A stretch of DNA of 32,635 nucleotides from an uncultured Schlesneria sp. Its GTDB lineage: Bacteria; Planctomycetota; Planctomycetia; Planctomycetales; Planctomycetaceae. Each line of letters begins with the position of its first letter. Within the stretch, counting starts at the first letter, position 1. The position numbers were made by a program, and so were the translations under genes. Below the pieces are notes generated by a model that searched no databases, was not told where the DNA came from, and saw only the letters and a list, made by a program, of their open reading frames with translations. Below are positions 1-9,900 of this stretch, piece by piece. The DNA is taken from NCBI GenBank assembly GCA_903904835.1, contig CAIVEI010000024.1, forward strand, positions 1-32,635, written 5' to 3'.

Positions 1-1
1 C

Positions 2-3000
2 GGTAACACCAATGACACCGGCGCGATGACGGTCGGTACAAGCAACTGGGCTTCTTCTGTCACATTCAACTCAAGCAATTCCGCAAGCATTACCGTGAGC
101 GGCGCACAGACGGGCACTGGTTCATTCACTTTCACGGGACCGACAACCGTTTACGCCAACCTCACGACAAATAATCAGTTCATCAGCTTTAACAGCCCAG
201 TCGCGCTACGCACCGACAGCATCATCTCCACCAACGGGGGTAAGGTTACGTTTGGTTCGACGGTAGATGGAGCGTTTGCTCTGACGGTCGCTTCAGGATC
301 GGGAGCCGTTAGATACAACGGGGCTGTTGGGGGAATGACGGCACTGACTTCGCTGAGCGATTCTGGGAATGGTACGACTGACCTGAACGGGAATGTGACG
401 ACGACGGGCATGCAGTCGTTTTCGGGTCCCCTGATTCTGGGAGCCAATGACACGCTGACGACGACAAATAGTACCGTAACGTTCAGTTCGACAGTGGACG
501 GTGCGTTTGCTCTCACCGTGGCCGCCGGATCGGGGACGGTCAGTTACAACGGGACAGTTGGCGGTATCACGACGTTGATGTCGCTGAGCGATACAGGGAG
601 CGGCAAGACGAATCTGAATGGGAATGTGACGACGACCGGCACCCAGATGTACTCAGGTCCCGTGTTGCTGGGAGCCAATGACACGCTGTCGACCACAAAT
701 AGCAACGTGACATTCGGTTCCACAGTGGATGGTGCGAATTCACTGACCGTCGCCGCCGGAGCAGGGACGGTGGAGTACAACGGAACCGTTGGGGGAACGG
801 CACCGTTGACCTCGCTGAATGACACAGGCAGTGGTGCGACGGATCTGAACGGGAATGTAACCACAACAGGCATCCAGAATTACGCGGGTGCTGTGTTGCT
901 GGGAGCCAATGACACACTGACAACGTCGAATAGTAATGTGACGTTCGGTTCGACAGTGAACGGGGCATATGCTCTGAATGTCGCCGTCGGAACGGGGACG
1001 GTAGAATACAACGGAGCAGTTGGCGGCATCGCGGCGTTGACGTCGCTGAACGACGCAGGAAGCGGCACAACAGATCTCAATGGGAACGTGACCACGACGG
1101 GCATCCAGAATTACGCTGGTCCTGTGTTGCTGGGTGCCAATGACACGCTGTCGACGACAAATAGCAACGTGACTTTCAGTTCGACAGTGAACGGTGCGTA
1201 TGCGCTGACGGTGGCCGCGGGATCGGGGACGGTCGGTTACGACGGGACAGTTGGCGGTATCACGGCGTTGATGTCGCTGAGCGACGCCGGGAGCGGCACG
1301 ACGGATCTGAATGGGAATGTGACAACGACGGGGAGCCAGAATTACACAGGTCCCGTATTGCTGGGAGGCAATGACACACTGTCGACGACGAATAGTAACG
1401 TGGTGTTCGGTTCTTCAGTCGATGGGGCGTATACTCTGACCGTGGTCGCTGGGACGGGGACGGTCAGTTATCACGGTACAGTCGGCGGAATCGCGGCGTT
1501 AACGTCGCTGAGTGACACAGGGAGCGGCACGACCGATCTGAATGGAAATGTGACAACGACTGGCAGTCAGGCTTACTCGGGCCCCGTGTTGCTGGCGGCC
1601 GATGACACGCTATCGACGACAAACAGTAACGTGACGTTCGGTTCGACAGTGGACGGCGCGTATGGCCTGACAGTAGCTGCTGGATCGGCGACTATAAAGT
1701 ACAACGGAGCCGTTGGCGGAAAGACAAAGTTGGCCTCGCTGAACGACACGGGTAGTGGTGCGACGGACCTGAATGGGAATGTAACGACGACCGGCACGCA
1801 GTCGTATTCGGGCCCCCTGATTATCGGAGCCAATGACACGCTGTCGACAACGAATAGTAACGTCACGTTCAGTTCGACAGTGGACGGTGCGTTTGCTTTG
1901 ATCGTGGCGGCTGGAACGGGAACGGTGAAGTACAACACAACCGTTGGCGGAACCACGGCGTTGATATCGCTAAGCGACACCGGGAACGGCACCACGAATC
2001 TGAATGGGAATGTGACCACGACGGGGAACCAGAATTACACAGGTTCCGTGTTGCTGGGTGTCAATGACACACTGACAACGACGAATAGTAACGTAACTTT
2101 TGGATCGACATTGGACGGGGCGTTTGCTCTGACGGTGGTCGCCGGATCGGGGACGGTCAGCTTCGCCGGCGCTGTCGGCGGAAGCTCGGCGTTAACGTCG
2201 CTGAACGATACAGGCAGTGGGACGACGGATCTGAATGGAAATGTGACGACGACGGGCAGCCAGGCTTACTCGGGTCCTGTGTTGCTGGGGGCCAATGACA
2301 CGTTATCGACGACGAATAGTAACGTCACGTTCAGCTCGACGGTGGATGGTGCGAATTCACTGACCGTGGCCGCCGGATCGGGGACGGTCAGCTACGACGG
2401 CGCCGTTGGGGGAACGACAGCGCTCACCTCGCTGAACGACGCGGGCAGTGGCACGACGGATCTGAAAGGGAATGTGACGACGACGGGCGCACAGTCTTAT
2501 TCAGGCCCCCTGATTCTGGGAAACAACGCCACGTTGACGACGACGAATAGCAACGTGACGTTCAGCTCGACAGTGGACGGTGCGTTTGCTCTGACAGTGG
2601 CCGCTGGAACGGGAACAGTGAAGTATAACGGAGCCGTTGGGGGAACGGCGGAGTTGACGTCACTGAGCGATACGGGGAGTGGGACGACGGACTTGAACGG
2701 GAATGTCACGACGACGGGCATGCAGATGTATTCAGGTCCTGTGTTGCTGGGAACCAATGACACACTGTCGACGACGAATAGTAATGTGACGTTCGGTTCG
2801 ACAGTCGATGGTGCGTTTGCTCTGACCGTGGCTGCCGGGTCGGGGACGGTCAGCTACGACGGATCCGTCGGCGGAAGCACGTCGTTGACTTCGCTGAACG
2901 ATACTGGCAGTGGGACGACGGATCTGAATGGAAATGTGACGACGACAGGCATCCAGAACTACGCGGGTCCCGTTTTGCTGGGGGCAAATGACATCCTGTC

Positions 3001-6000
3001 GACGACGAATAGCAACGTGACGTTCGGTTCGACGATCGATGGGGCGCATACTCTGTCGGTGGCCGCCGGATCTGGGACGGTTGAGTACAACGGCGCTATT
3101 GGGGGAACGGCGGCGTTGACCTCGTTGAACGACACGGGCAGTGGCGCGACGGTCCTGAATGGGAATGTGACGACGACGGGTACGCAGTCGTATTCGGGTC
3201 CCCTGATTCTGGGAGCCAATGACACGCTGTCGACGACAAATAGCAACGTGACGTTCCGCTCGACCGTGGACGGCGCGTTTGCTCTCACCGTGGCCGCCGG
3301 ATCGGGGGTGGTCGATTACGACGCAGCCGTTGGAGGAACAATAGCGTTGACCTCGCTGAACGACACGGGCAGTGGTGCGACGGATTTGAATGGGAACGTA
3401 TCCACGACGGGCATCCAGAATTACGCCGGTCCTGTGTTGCTGGGAGCCAATGACACGCTGTCGACGACAAATAGCAACGTGACGTTTGGTTCAACAGTGG
3501 ATGGGGCATACGTTTTGACCGTGGCCGCCGGATCAGGGGCGGTCAGTTACAATGGTACCGTCGGCGGAACCAAGGCGTTGATGTCGCTGAGTGACACGGG
3601 GAGCGGAACGACGAATCTGAATGGGAATGTGACCACAACGGGCATCCAGATGTATTCAGGTCCTGTGTTGCTGGGAGCCAATGACACGCTCTCGACGATG
3701 AACAGTAACGTGACGTTTGGTTCGACGGTCGACGGTGCGTTTGCCTTGACCGTAGCGACCGGAGCCGGAACAGTGAAGTTCAACGGAGCTGTTGGCGGAA
3801 GCACGGCATTGACGTTGTTGAACAACACGGGGAGTGGTACGACGGATCTGAACGGGAACATTACGACGACGGGAGCTCAGTCGTATTCGGGCCCCCTGAT
3901 ACTCGGGGCCAATGAGACACTGTCGACAACAAATAGTAACGTGACGTTCGGTTCGACGGTCGACGGTGCGTATTCATTAACGGTCGCCGCAGAATCGGGG
4001 ACCGTGAAGTACAACGGAGCCGTTGGGGCAACGACAGCGTTGACCTCGCTGAACGACACGGGTAGTGGCACGACGGATCTGAATGGGAATGTCACGACGA
4101 CAGGCATCCAGAATTACGCCGGCCCCGTATTGCTGGGGGCTAATGACGCGCTGACGACGATAAATAGTAATGTGACCTTCGGATCGACAGTCGACGGCGC
4201 GTATGCTTTGTCGGTGGCCGCCGGATCAGGGACGGTCAGTTACAACGGGACAGTTGGCGGTATCGCGGCATTGATGTCGCTTAGCGACACAGGAAGCGGC
4301 GCGACGGATCTGAACGGGAATGTCACCACGACAGGCATCCAGAATTACGCCGGCCGCGTATTGCTGGGTGCCAATAACGCGCTGACGACGACAAATAGTA
4401 ATGTGACCTTCGGATCGACAGTCGATGGTGCGTATGCTCTGTCGGTGGCCGCCGGATCAGGGACGGTCAGTTACAACGGGACAGTCGGAGGAACCACGGC
4501 ATTGATGTCGCTTAGCGACACAGGAAGCGGCGCGACGGATCTGAATGGGAATGTCACCACGACCGGCAACCAGACTTACTCAGGTCCTGTGTTGCTGGGG
4601 GCCGATGACACGCTTTCGACGACGAATAGCAGTGTGACTTTCAGTTCGACAGTGAACGGTCCGTTTGCTCTGTCGGTGGCCGCCGGATCGGGGACGGTCA
4701 GTTACAACGGGACAGTTGGCGGTATCGCGGCGTTGACGTCGCTGAACGACACAGGGAGCGGCACAACAGATCTCAACGCGAATGTGACTACGACCGGCAA
4801 CCAGTCCTACTCAGGTCCTGTGTTGCTGGGGGCCAATGACACGCTGTCGACGGCAAATAGCAACGTGACTTTCGGATCGACAGTGGATGGGGCGTATGCT
4901 CTGACCGTCGCCGCCGGATCGGGAACGGTCAACTACAACGGGGCTGTCGGAATAACAATGTCGTTGGCGTCATTGAGTGACACGGGGAGTGGCACGACAG
5001 ATCTGAGTGGGAATGTCACCACAACCGGCACACAGACGTACTCGGGCTCTGTCGTGCTGGGAGCGACAGCCACGCAGATCACCAGCGGTCTCAGCAACGG
5101 TAATGCCCTGACTTTCACGGGTGCGGTTACTCTGGATGCGAGTTCGACCCAGATGACGACCGGCGGTGGTAACGTCTTGTTCGGTTCGGCCGTGGACGGT
5201 ACGACGAGTGGGACCCAGGGCCTGATGGTCAACGCCGGATCGGGAACGTTCACCTACAACGGGGCGATTGGGGAAGCGACGACGCTGAATACCCTGACGG
5301 TCAAATCGGGGTTTCTAAGCCAGGGACCAGGCGGAGCAATTGCTGCGAACTCAGTTACGTTGAACGTTAGCGAAGGCAGTATCGGAACCGGATCGCTCAT
5401 TTCTCCAGTGGGAACTCAGTACAATATACCTGAAGCCGCCTGGAGCAACATATTAGGCCCCCTTGGCTTTATCCATATCGCCACGTCGACCCTGAACATT
5501 TCCGTAAGAACCACAAACGCAGCGGCAAACGTGTTTATCGATGTGAGTCCGGAAAACGAAGGTTCCAATGTACAATTATCGCAATTCTCGGCTGGCGGAG
5601 ACATCGTCATTACAAGCATGAGTGGCGATCATTCTGGAACTTTAAATATTGACAACGTTAGCGCCGGCGGCCATGTTTTAATCTACACTCAAGCGACCGG
5701 CTCGAATGTGGCTCTTGGAACTTTGCACTCAAGCTTGAACTCCATCAATTCAATTGTTGTGGATGCCGGCGGAACTTTGTCACAACTTGCAGGCCCACAA
5801 ACTCCCTATATTATTTCGACGGGCACATCGACGGGTCCTGGCATGACTCTTCTGCAATTGGAGCCGAATTTGACGGTACCCAGGGACGGTGTCTCTTTAG
5901 ATGCCTCCAGCCAATTGATCGCGATATATACGAACTACAATTTCTTTCAAATCCAGAAGACGTTTCCGAGTCCAACGGAATCCATCATTCGCCCTCTTCA

Positions 6001-6937
6001 AGTTAACTCGATCACCGCAACTGTTGGTATCTCTGGTGAAAAGGGATGGCACTATACGATTAACTGGGGCGATGGAACGACCCCTGAAGACAACCCCGTC
6101 ACTTCTGTTCCGCTGCTCTCAAACAGCCCTCCGACATATTCCTTTTCTCACGATTTCACCACGCTTAATGCTGCGGCAAAATATCAAATCACTTTCACCA
6201 TTTATATTGACCATTCAATCAGCTTGGCGACTCACTCAAGTAGCAGCCAAACCTTTTATGAGCAGCGCACGCTCAGTGCCACGGCGTTGGCTAGTGCAGT
6301 ACCGCCACCTGCTTCATTGTTCGCCCCCCAAAAGCAAATTCCTTTGGCAACGGCACAGGCGATTGCCGTGGCACCCATCGGCTTCACGCAACCGTTCGTC
6401 AAAGCCCCGGATGAAATCCAACTTGGAACGGCAGAAGTTCAAAATCTTGTAAAGAAGAAGTTTTTGACCATGCGATTGATTCCAGAAGATGGTTCAAATC
6501 CTGTGGCTTTGTCGATGACTGACGATGGAAGTCTTAAAGTCGTGGCGGGGAGTTCAGACGAGAAAACTCAACTACATTTGGACCTGCTGAATGGTGATCA
6601 ACTGATTGAACAGTTCAAAGGGCTTCCTGATGGACGATATCAACTCAACTTGCATCGCAATTTGGGTGACGAAACCCTTGATGAACGCACGGTTCTGGAA
6701 ACGGTTATCATTAACGGTGCACCACTCAATCCGGTTGAGGAAATTATCGATCGACTCAGGCGTAACCTCGACCGCGAAATCGAATCTGAACGGGATGGAA
6801 AATCTCAGATTGATGGGGCGAGCCTTCAGGCAGTTCCCAACGGCACGTTGTCAGTGGAGGCATCTCGACACGAGATCAAGTCACTAACCAAGGTCGTTTC
6901 TGAAGTCATCAACACAAAATCAAAGATGCAGCGTTGA
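2..6937 (+). CDS. Giant beta-strand-repeat surface/secreted protein, 5'-partial
   Basis: The reading frame is open to the left edge (first full codon at base 2), so the first ATG at 26 is probably internal and the N-terminus lies outside the window. Visible: over 2,300 residues rich in Thr, Ser, Gly, Asn, Val and Asp, with Cys absent from the repeats. About 20 tandem 77-residue units carry the recurring motifs NGNVTTTG, GPVLLGAND, NSNVTFGSTVDGA and GSGTVSYNG. After about residue 1,750 the repeats decay into a non-repetitive beta-rich part. A PKD-like segment (INWGDGTT, then FSHDF) lies near residues 2,005-2,065, and a hydrophilic helical tail ends the protein. No autotransporter barrel, LPXTG or PEP-CTERM signal is seen at the C-terminus. 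The composition fits an extracellular beta-solenoid adhesin or matrix protein. The kinase gene starts 21 bp downstream, and exporter-type genes begin at 12.4 kb. Function is inferred from architecture only. Confidence 0.85.
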   Translation, partial: GNTNDTGAMTVGTSNWASSVTFNSSNSASITVSGAQTGTGSFTFTGPTTVYANLTTNNQFISFNSPVALRTDSIISTNGGKVTFGSTVDGAFALTVASGSGAVRYNGAVGGMTALTSLSDSGNGTTDLNGNVTTTGMQSFSGPLILGANDTLTTTNSTVTFSSTVDGAFALTVAAGSGTVSYNGTVGGITTLMSLSDTGSGKTNLNGNVTTTGTQMYSGPVLLGANDTLSTTNSNVTFGSTVDGANSLTVAAGAGTVEYNGTVGGTAPLTSLNDTGSGATDLNGNVTTTGIQNYAGAVLLGANDTLTTSNSNVTFGSTVNGAYALNVAVGTGTVEYNGAVGGIAALTSLNDAGSGTTDLNGNVTTTGIQNYAGPVLLGANDTLSTTNSNVTFSSTVNGAYALTVAAGSGTVGYDGTVGGITALMSLSDAGSGTTDLNGNVTTTGSQNYTGPVLLGGNDTLSTTNSNVVFGSSVDGAYTLTVVAGTGTVSYHGTVGGIAALTSLSDTGSGTTDLNGNVTTTGSQAYSGPVLLAADDTLSTTNSNVTFGSTVDGAYGLTVAAGSATIKYNGAVGGKTKLASLNDTGSGATDLNGNVTTTGTQSYSGPLIIGANDTLSTTNSNVTFSSTVDGAFALIVAAGTGTVKYNTTVGGTTALISLSDTGNGTTNLNGNVTTTGNQNYTGSVLLGVNDTLTTTNSNVTFGSTLDGAFALTVVAGSGTVSFAGAVGGSSALTSLNDTGSGTTDLNGNVTTTGSQAYSGPVLLGANDTLSTTNSNVTFSSTVDGANSLTVAAGSGTVSYDGAVGGTTALTSLNDAGSGTTDLKGNVTTTGAQSYSGPLILGNNATLTTTNSNVTFSSTVDGAFALTVAAGTGTVKYNGAVGGTAELTSLSDTGSGTTDLNGNVTTTGMQMYSGPVLLGTNDTLSTTNSNVTFGSTVDGAFALTVAAGSGTVSYDGSVGGSTSLTSLNDTGSGTTDLNGNVTTTGIQNYAGPVLLGANDILSTTNSNVTFGSTIDGAHTLSVAAGSGTVEYNGAIGGTAALTSLNDTGSGATVLNGNVTTTGTQSYSGPLILGANDTLSTTNSNVTFRSTVDGAFALTVAAGSGVVDYDAAVGGTIALTSLNDTGSGATDLNGNVSTTGIQNYAGPVLLGANDTLSTTNSNVTFGSTVDGAYVLTVAAGSGAVSYNGTVGGTKALMSLSDTGSGTTNLNGNVTTTGIQMYSGPVLLGANDTLSTMNSNVTFGSTVDGAFALTVATGAGTVKFNGAVGGSTALTLLNNTGSGTTDLNGNITTTGAQSYSGPLILGANETLSTTNSNVTFGSTVDGAYSLTVAAESGTVKYNGAVGATTALTSLNDTGSGTTDLNGNVTTTGIQNYAGPVLLGANDALTTINSNVTFGSTVDGAYALSVAAGSGTVSYNGTVGGIAALMSLSDTGSGATDLNGNVTTTGIQNYAGRVLLGANNALTTTNSNVTFGSTVDGAYALSVAAGSGTVSYNGTVGGTTALMSLSDTGSGATDLNGNVTTTGNQTYSGPVLLGADDTLSTTNSSVTFSSTVNGPFALSVAAGSGTVSYNGTVGGIAALTSLNDTGSGTTDLNANVTTTGNQSYSGPVLLGANDTLSTANSNVTFGSTVDGAYALTVAAGSGTVNYNGAVGITMSLASLSDTGSGTTDLSGNVTTTGTQTYSGSVVLGATATQITSGLSNGNALTFTGAVTLDASSTQMTTGGGNVLFGSAVDGTTSGTQGLMVNAGSGTFTYNGAIGEATTLNTLTVKSGFLSQGPGGAIAANSVTLNVSEGSIGTGSLISPVGTQYNIPEAAWSNILGPLGFIHIATSTLNISVRTTNAAANVFIDVSPENEGSNVQLSQFSAGGDIVITSMSGDHSGTLNIDNVSAGGHVLIYTQATGSNVALGTLHSSLNSINSIVVDAGGTLSQLAGPQTPYIISTGTSTGPGMTLLQLEPNLTVPRDGVSLDASSQLIAIYTNYNFFQIQKTFPSPTESIIRPLQVNSITATVGISGEKGWHYTINWGDGTTPEDNPVTSVPLLSNSPPTYSFSHDFTTLNAAAKYQITFTIYIDHSISLATHSSSSQTFYEQRTLSATALASAVPPPASLFAPQKQIPLATAQAIAVAPIGFTQPFVKAPDEIQLGTAEVQNLVKKKFLTMRLIPEDGSNPVALSMTDDGSLKVVAGSSDEKTQLHLDLLNGDQLIEQFKGLPDGRYQLNLHRNLGDETLDERTVLETVIINGAPLNPVEEIIDRLRRNLDREIESERDGKSQIDGASLQAVPNGTLSVEASRHEIKSLTKVVSEVINTKSKMQR
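236..5270 (+). repeat. Coding tandem array, 231-bp (77-aa) period, about 20 full units
   Basis: The codons for GNVTTTG recur at 389, 620, 851 and so on to 5009, exactly 20 periods of 231 bp with no insertion or deletion. A partial unit precedes base 389, and a diverged unit follows 5009 before the pattern fades by about 5270. Units differ by scattered substitutions. The hypervariable position follows NVTTTG (IQNYAG, TQSYSG, SQAYSG, NQNYTG, MQMYSG and similar). Confidence 0.95.
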
Positions 6938-6958
6938 TTCGCTTTCGGAAAAACATCT

Positions 6959-9900
6959 ATGAGCCATTCGGAATCCAACGACCGCCCGAAAGTCCCCTGG
7001 TCCCGTCAGGGATCGTCGAATCGTGCACAACAGGCGAATCTCGACAAAGATGTCGTGTACGGAAAAGGGACGATCGGTCCCGGTGACGACTTCGCGATGA
7101 TGACGGCGATGACGCCTGAGGCAGAACTTCCTTTACCAAAGCGAACGATAGTCCAGCATGCCGATGAATCAGAGAAATTGCCTCAGATCACCGTTCCGTT
7201 CACGAATCGCAACGAGTCAATCCCGCATCGAGATCATGGCAACGATTCGTTAAAGGAAGAGTTGACGATCCACGATCCGCCAGCAACTCCGTCATCTGCG
7301 CCAGAAATTGAACTCACGATTAAGGCACGATACGTGTCGATGCCTGGGGAACAAGAGGCGGATCAATCCGTGAGTGCTGACTATGCGGTTGTGAAAAAAC
7401 TGGGCGAAGGAGGGATGGGCGAGGTCTGGCTTGCGTATCAAAAATCGCTGGGTCGCGAAATTGCCCTCAAACAGATTCGGTCAGGCGATCTTCGTCAGAT
7501 GGCGCCAGATCGCGCCCGAACGGCACGCGACGGTTTCTTGACAGAAGCGGTCATCACCGGGGGATTGAATCATCCCAATATCGTTCCCGTCTATGACATG
7601 GGAACTGATGCTGATGGAAATCTGCTTTACTCAATGAAATGTGTTCGTGGTTTCTCGTGGGACAAGACAATCCATACGACCTCAGAAGCCGAAAACATCG
7701 AGATTCTTCGGAAAGTTGCCGACGCAATCGGATTTGCCCACAGTCGAGGTGTGGTCCATCGAGATCTCAAGCCTGCCAATATCATGGTCGGCAGTTATGG
7801 TGAAGTGCTGGTCATGGACTGGGGAACGGCGTTGCCGTTGGCTCACTTTTCCAGGATGTCGGGGATGAGACCCAGTCCCGGGCTCGCTGGGACACCTGTG
7901 TATATGCCTCCAGAGCAAGCCGTAGGTGACGTGACCAAAATCGGACCTCACAGCGATGTCTATTTGCTGGGTGCATTGTTATTCGAAATTGCTGCCGGCT
8001 GTCCGCCGCATCCGATGTCCAGCCCGACTGGCAGTTCGTTGACCTTAACAAAATTGCTGGAAAATGCGGTTGCGAACAAGATTGTTCAGACCGATGCGTC
8101 CGGCGAGCTCCTGGAAATCGCACTGAAAGCAATGCGGACAGACCCGCGTGATCGATATCCCAGCATCGAATCGTTCGTCGAATCGTTGAAGAATTATCAG
8201 AAGCACGCAGAAAGCGTGATGATCAGCAAACATGCCACGGCGGACCTCGAAACGGCCAACCTGACTCGCGATTACTCGATGTATTCACGTGCCCTTCACG
8301 GCTTTGAAAACGCACTGAGTCTTTGGGAGCAAAACTACGATGCACTCAGCGGATTGATGAACGCACGATTGGACTACTCCAGCGCAGCGCTCCAGAATCA
8401 AGACTTCGACCTCGGTTTGTCGCTCGTGAACAATCAGCATCCCGTTTATCGGGCGACTCACAGAAAACTTCTCGCCGGGCAACGGAACCGACAAAAAAGA
8501 ATCGCCCGACTTCGTGTTTTGCGATGGGTCGCGACACTACTGGTGATCTCACTCTTCGCAGGTGGAACGGTCGCTGGATTGTGGATCAATGCCGAAAAGA
8601 AAGCGGCAATCGTCGCGAAAGACGACGCACTGGAAAAAGGTCGACTTGCGCAAGAGGCGGAGAAAAAAGCAACGTCAGAGAAAGAAAAGGCAGAGAAGAA
8701 CGAGAGTGTCGCAAAGAAGGCCAAGGAGGAAGAAGAAGAGGCAAAAAACCTAGCGGTTGAAGCAAAAAAAGAAACGGAAACGGCTCTCAAGGAAGTCCGT
8801 ATCGCCAAGGGAAAAGCGATTCGCGAATGGTATTACGCCCAAATCAACCTTGCCGACCAACAGGTGGCTCAGAATGCGTTTGACAGTGCTCGAGAGACGT
8901 TAGACGAAATCGAAAAACAGCTCAAATCTGATAATGAAAAACCGGAGCAGGCGAACGGCAATCCTACGGATCAAACGAGCCTCAAGCGAGAAGTCGGTTG
9001 GGAATTGCAACGTCTCAATTACGTTTGCGGACTTGCGAGCGATAAGTTGGGCGGGGCAAAAAAAGGGACCGAACTTGTCCCATTAATAGCGGTCGCAGTC
9101 GGAAAAGGTCGCGTGGCCACCGCAAATCAACGTGGCAAGATCGAAGTCTGGACGAAAGGAACGCCTTGGGAAAAACAACCAGATCGGTCGTCAAAGGGGC
9201 ATCCCAGCGCTTTGGCAATCTCTCCCAAGGATGAAGTTCTTGCTGTTGGGGACACGAATGGATTGATCACAATCTGGGATTTGGAAAACCGTGAGGCTGG
9301 AGGGATGCCGATCGAGCTACGTGGCCATGAAGATGAAATCACTCGGCTCATGTATCTCCCCGAAGGTCAACTGGTAAGTACCTCGCGCGATCATACAGCT
9401 CGCGTTTGGAACGTTGATCACAAGTCCTCGATTGAATTGAAGGGACACGTGGATGCGGTCCTTTCGCTGGCACGTGTGGCGGGTAACAACGGCGAAACCG
9501 TCGGTCTGATTACCGGGAAAAGTAATCGAGGCGAAATCCGTTTTTGGAATTGGCCAATTGAGCCAGAGCCTCGCTCAAAAGTTTTGTTCGTCCAAAACGA
9601 AAGTATTCCAATCACAGCCCTTGCTGTTCAACTGCGTACGGGGAAAGGCGAAGAAGATCTACTGCAGGTCTATGCAGGAACGGACGACGGCAATATTAAA
9701 GCCATCGAATATCAATGGAGTCTTTTATCTAACCCAACCGGCAAACCCATTGTCCTGCGACAAAGAATGTTAACTCGTCGAGACGAAGGCCAACACGGTG
9801 GCGCTATCTCTCGCCTGATCATCGACCCGAGTCGTTCGGATCGATTAATCAGCACCAGTCGGGACAATACGATCCGGACTTGGAACGTCGCTCGTACTGC

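Noticed and set aside
389-5009. Periodic repeats considered as a CRISPR or satellite array
   Set aside because: Period is 231 bp, there are no unique spacers, and one frame stays open throughout with conserved protein motifs.
175-5253. Many antisense frames of 70-170 codons across the repeat array
   Set aside because: They recur with the 231-bp period and mirror the sense codons, with no ribosome sites or recognisable domains; shadows of the repeat gene.
26-6937. Autotransporter or two-partner secretion exoprotein
   Set aside because: No barrel domain at the C-terminus and no TPS/ShlB-like gene nearby; the N-terminus is outside the window, so a TPS domain cannot be excluded but is not supported.
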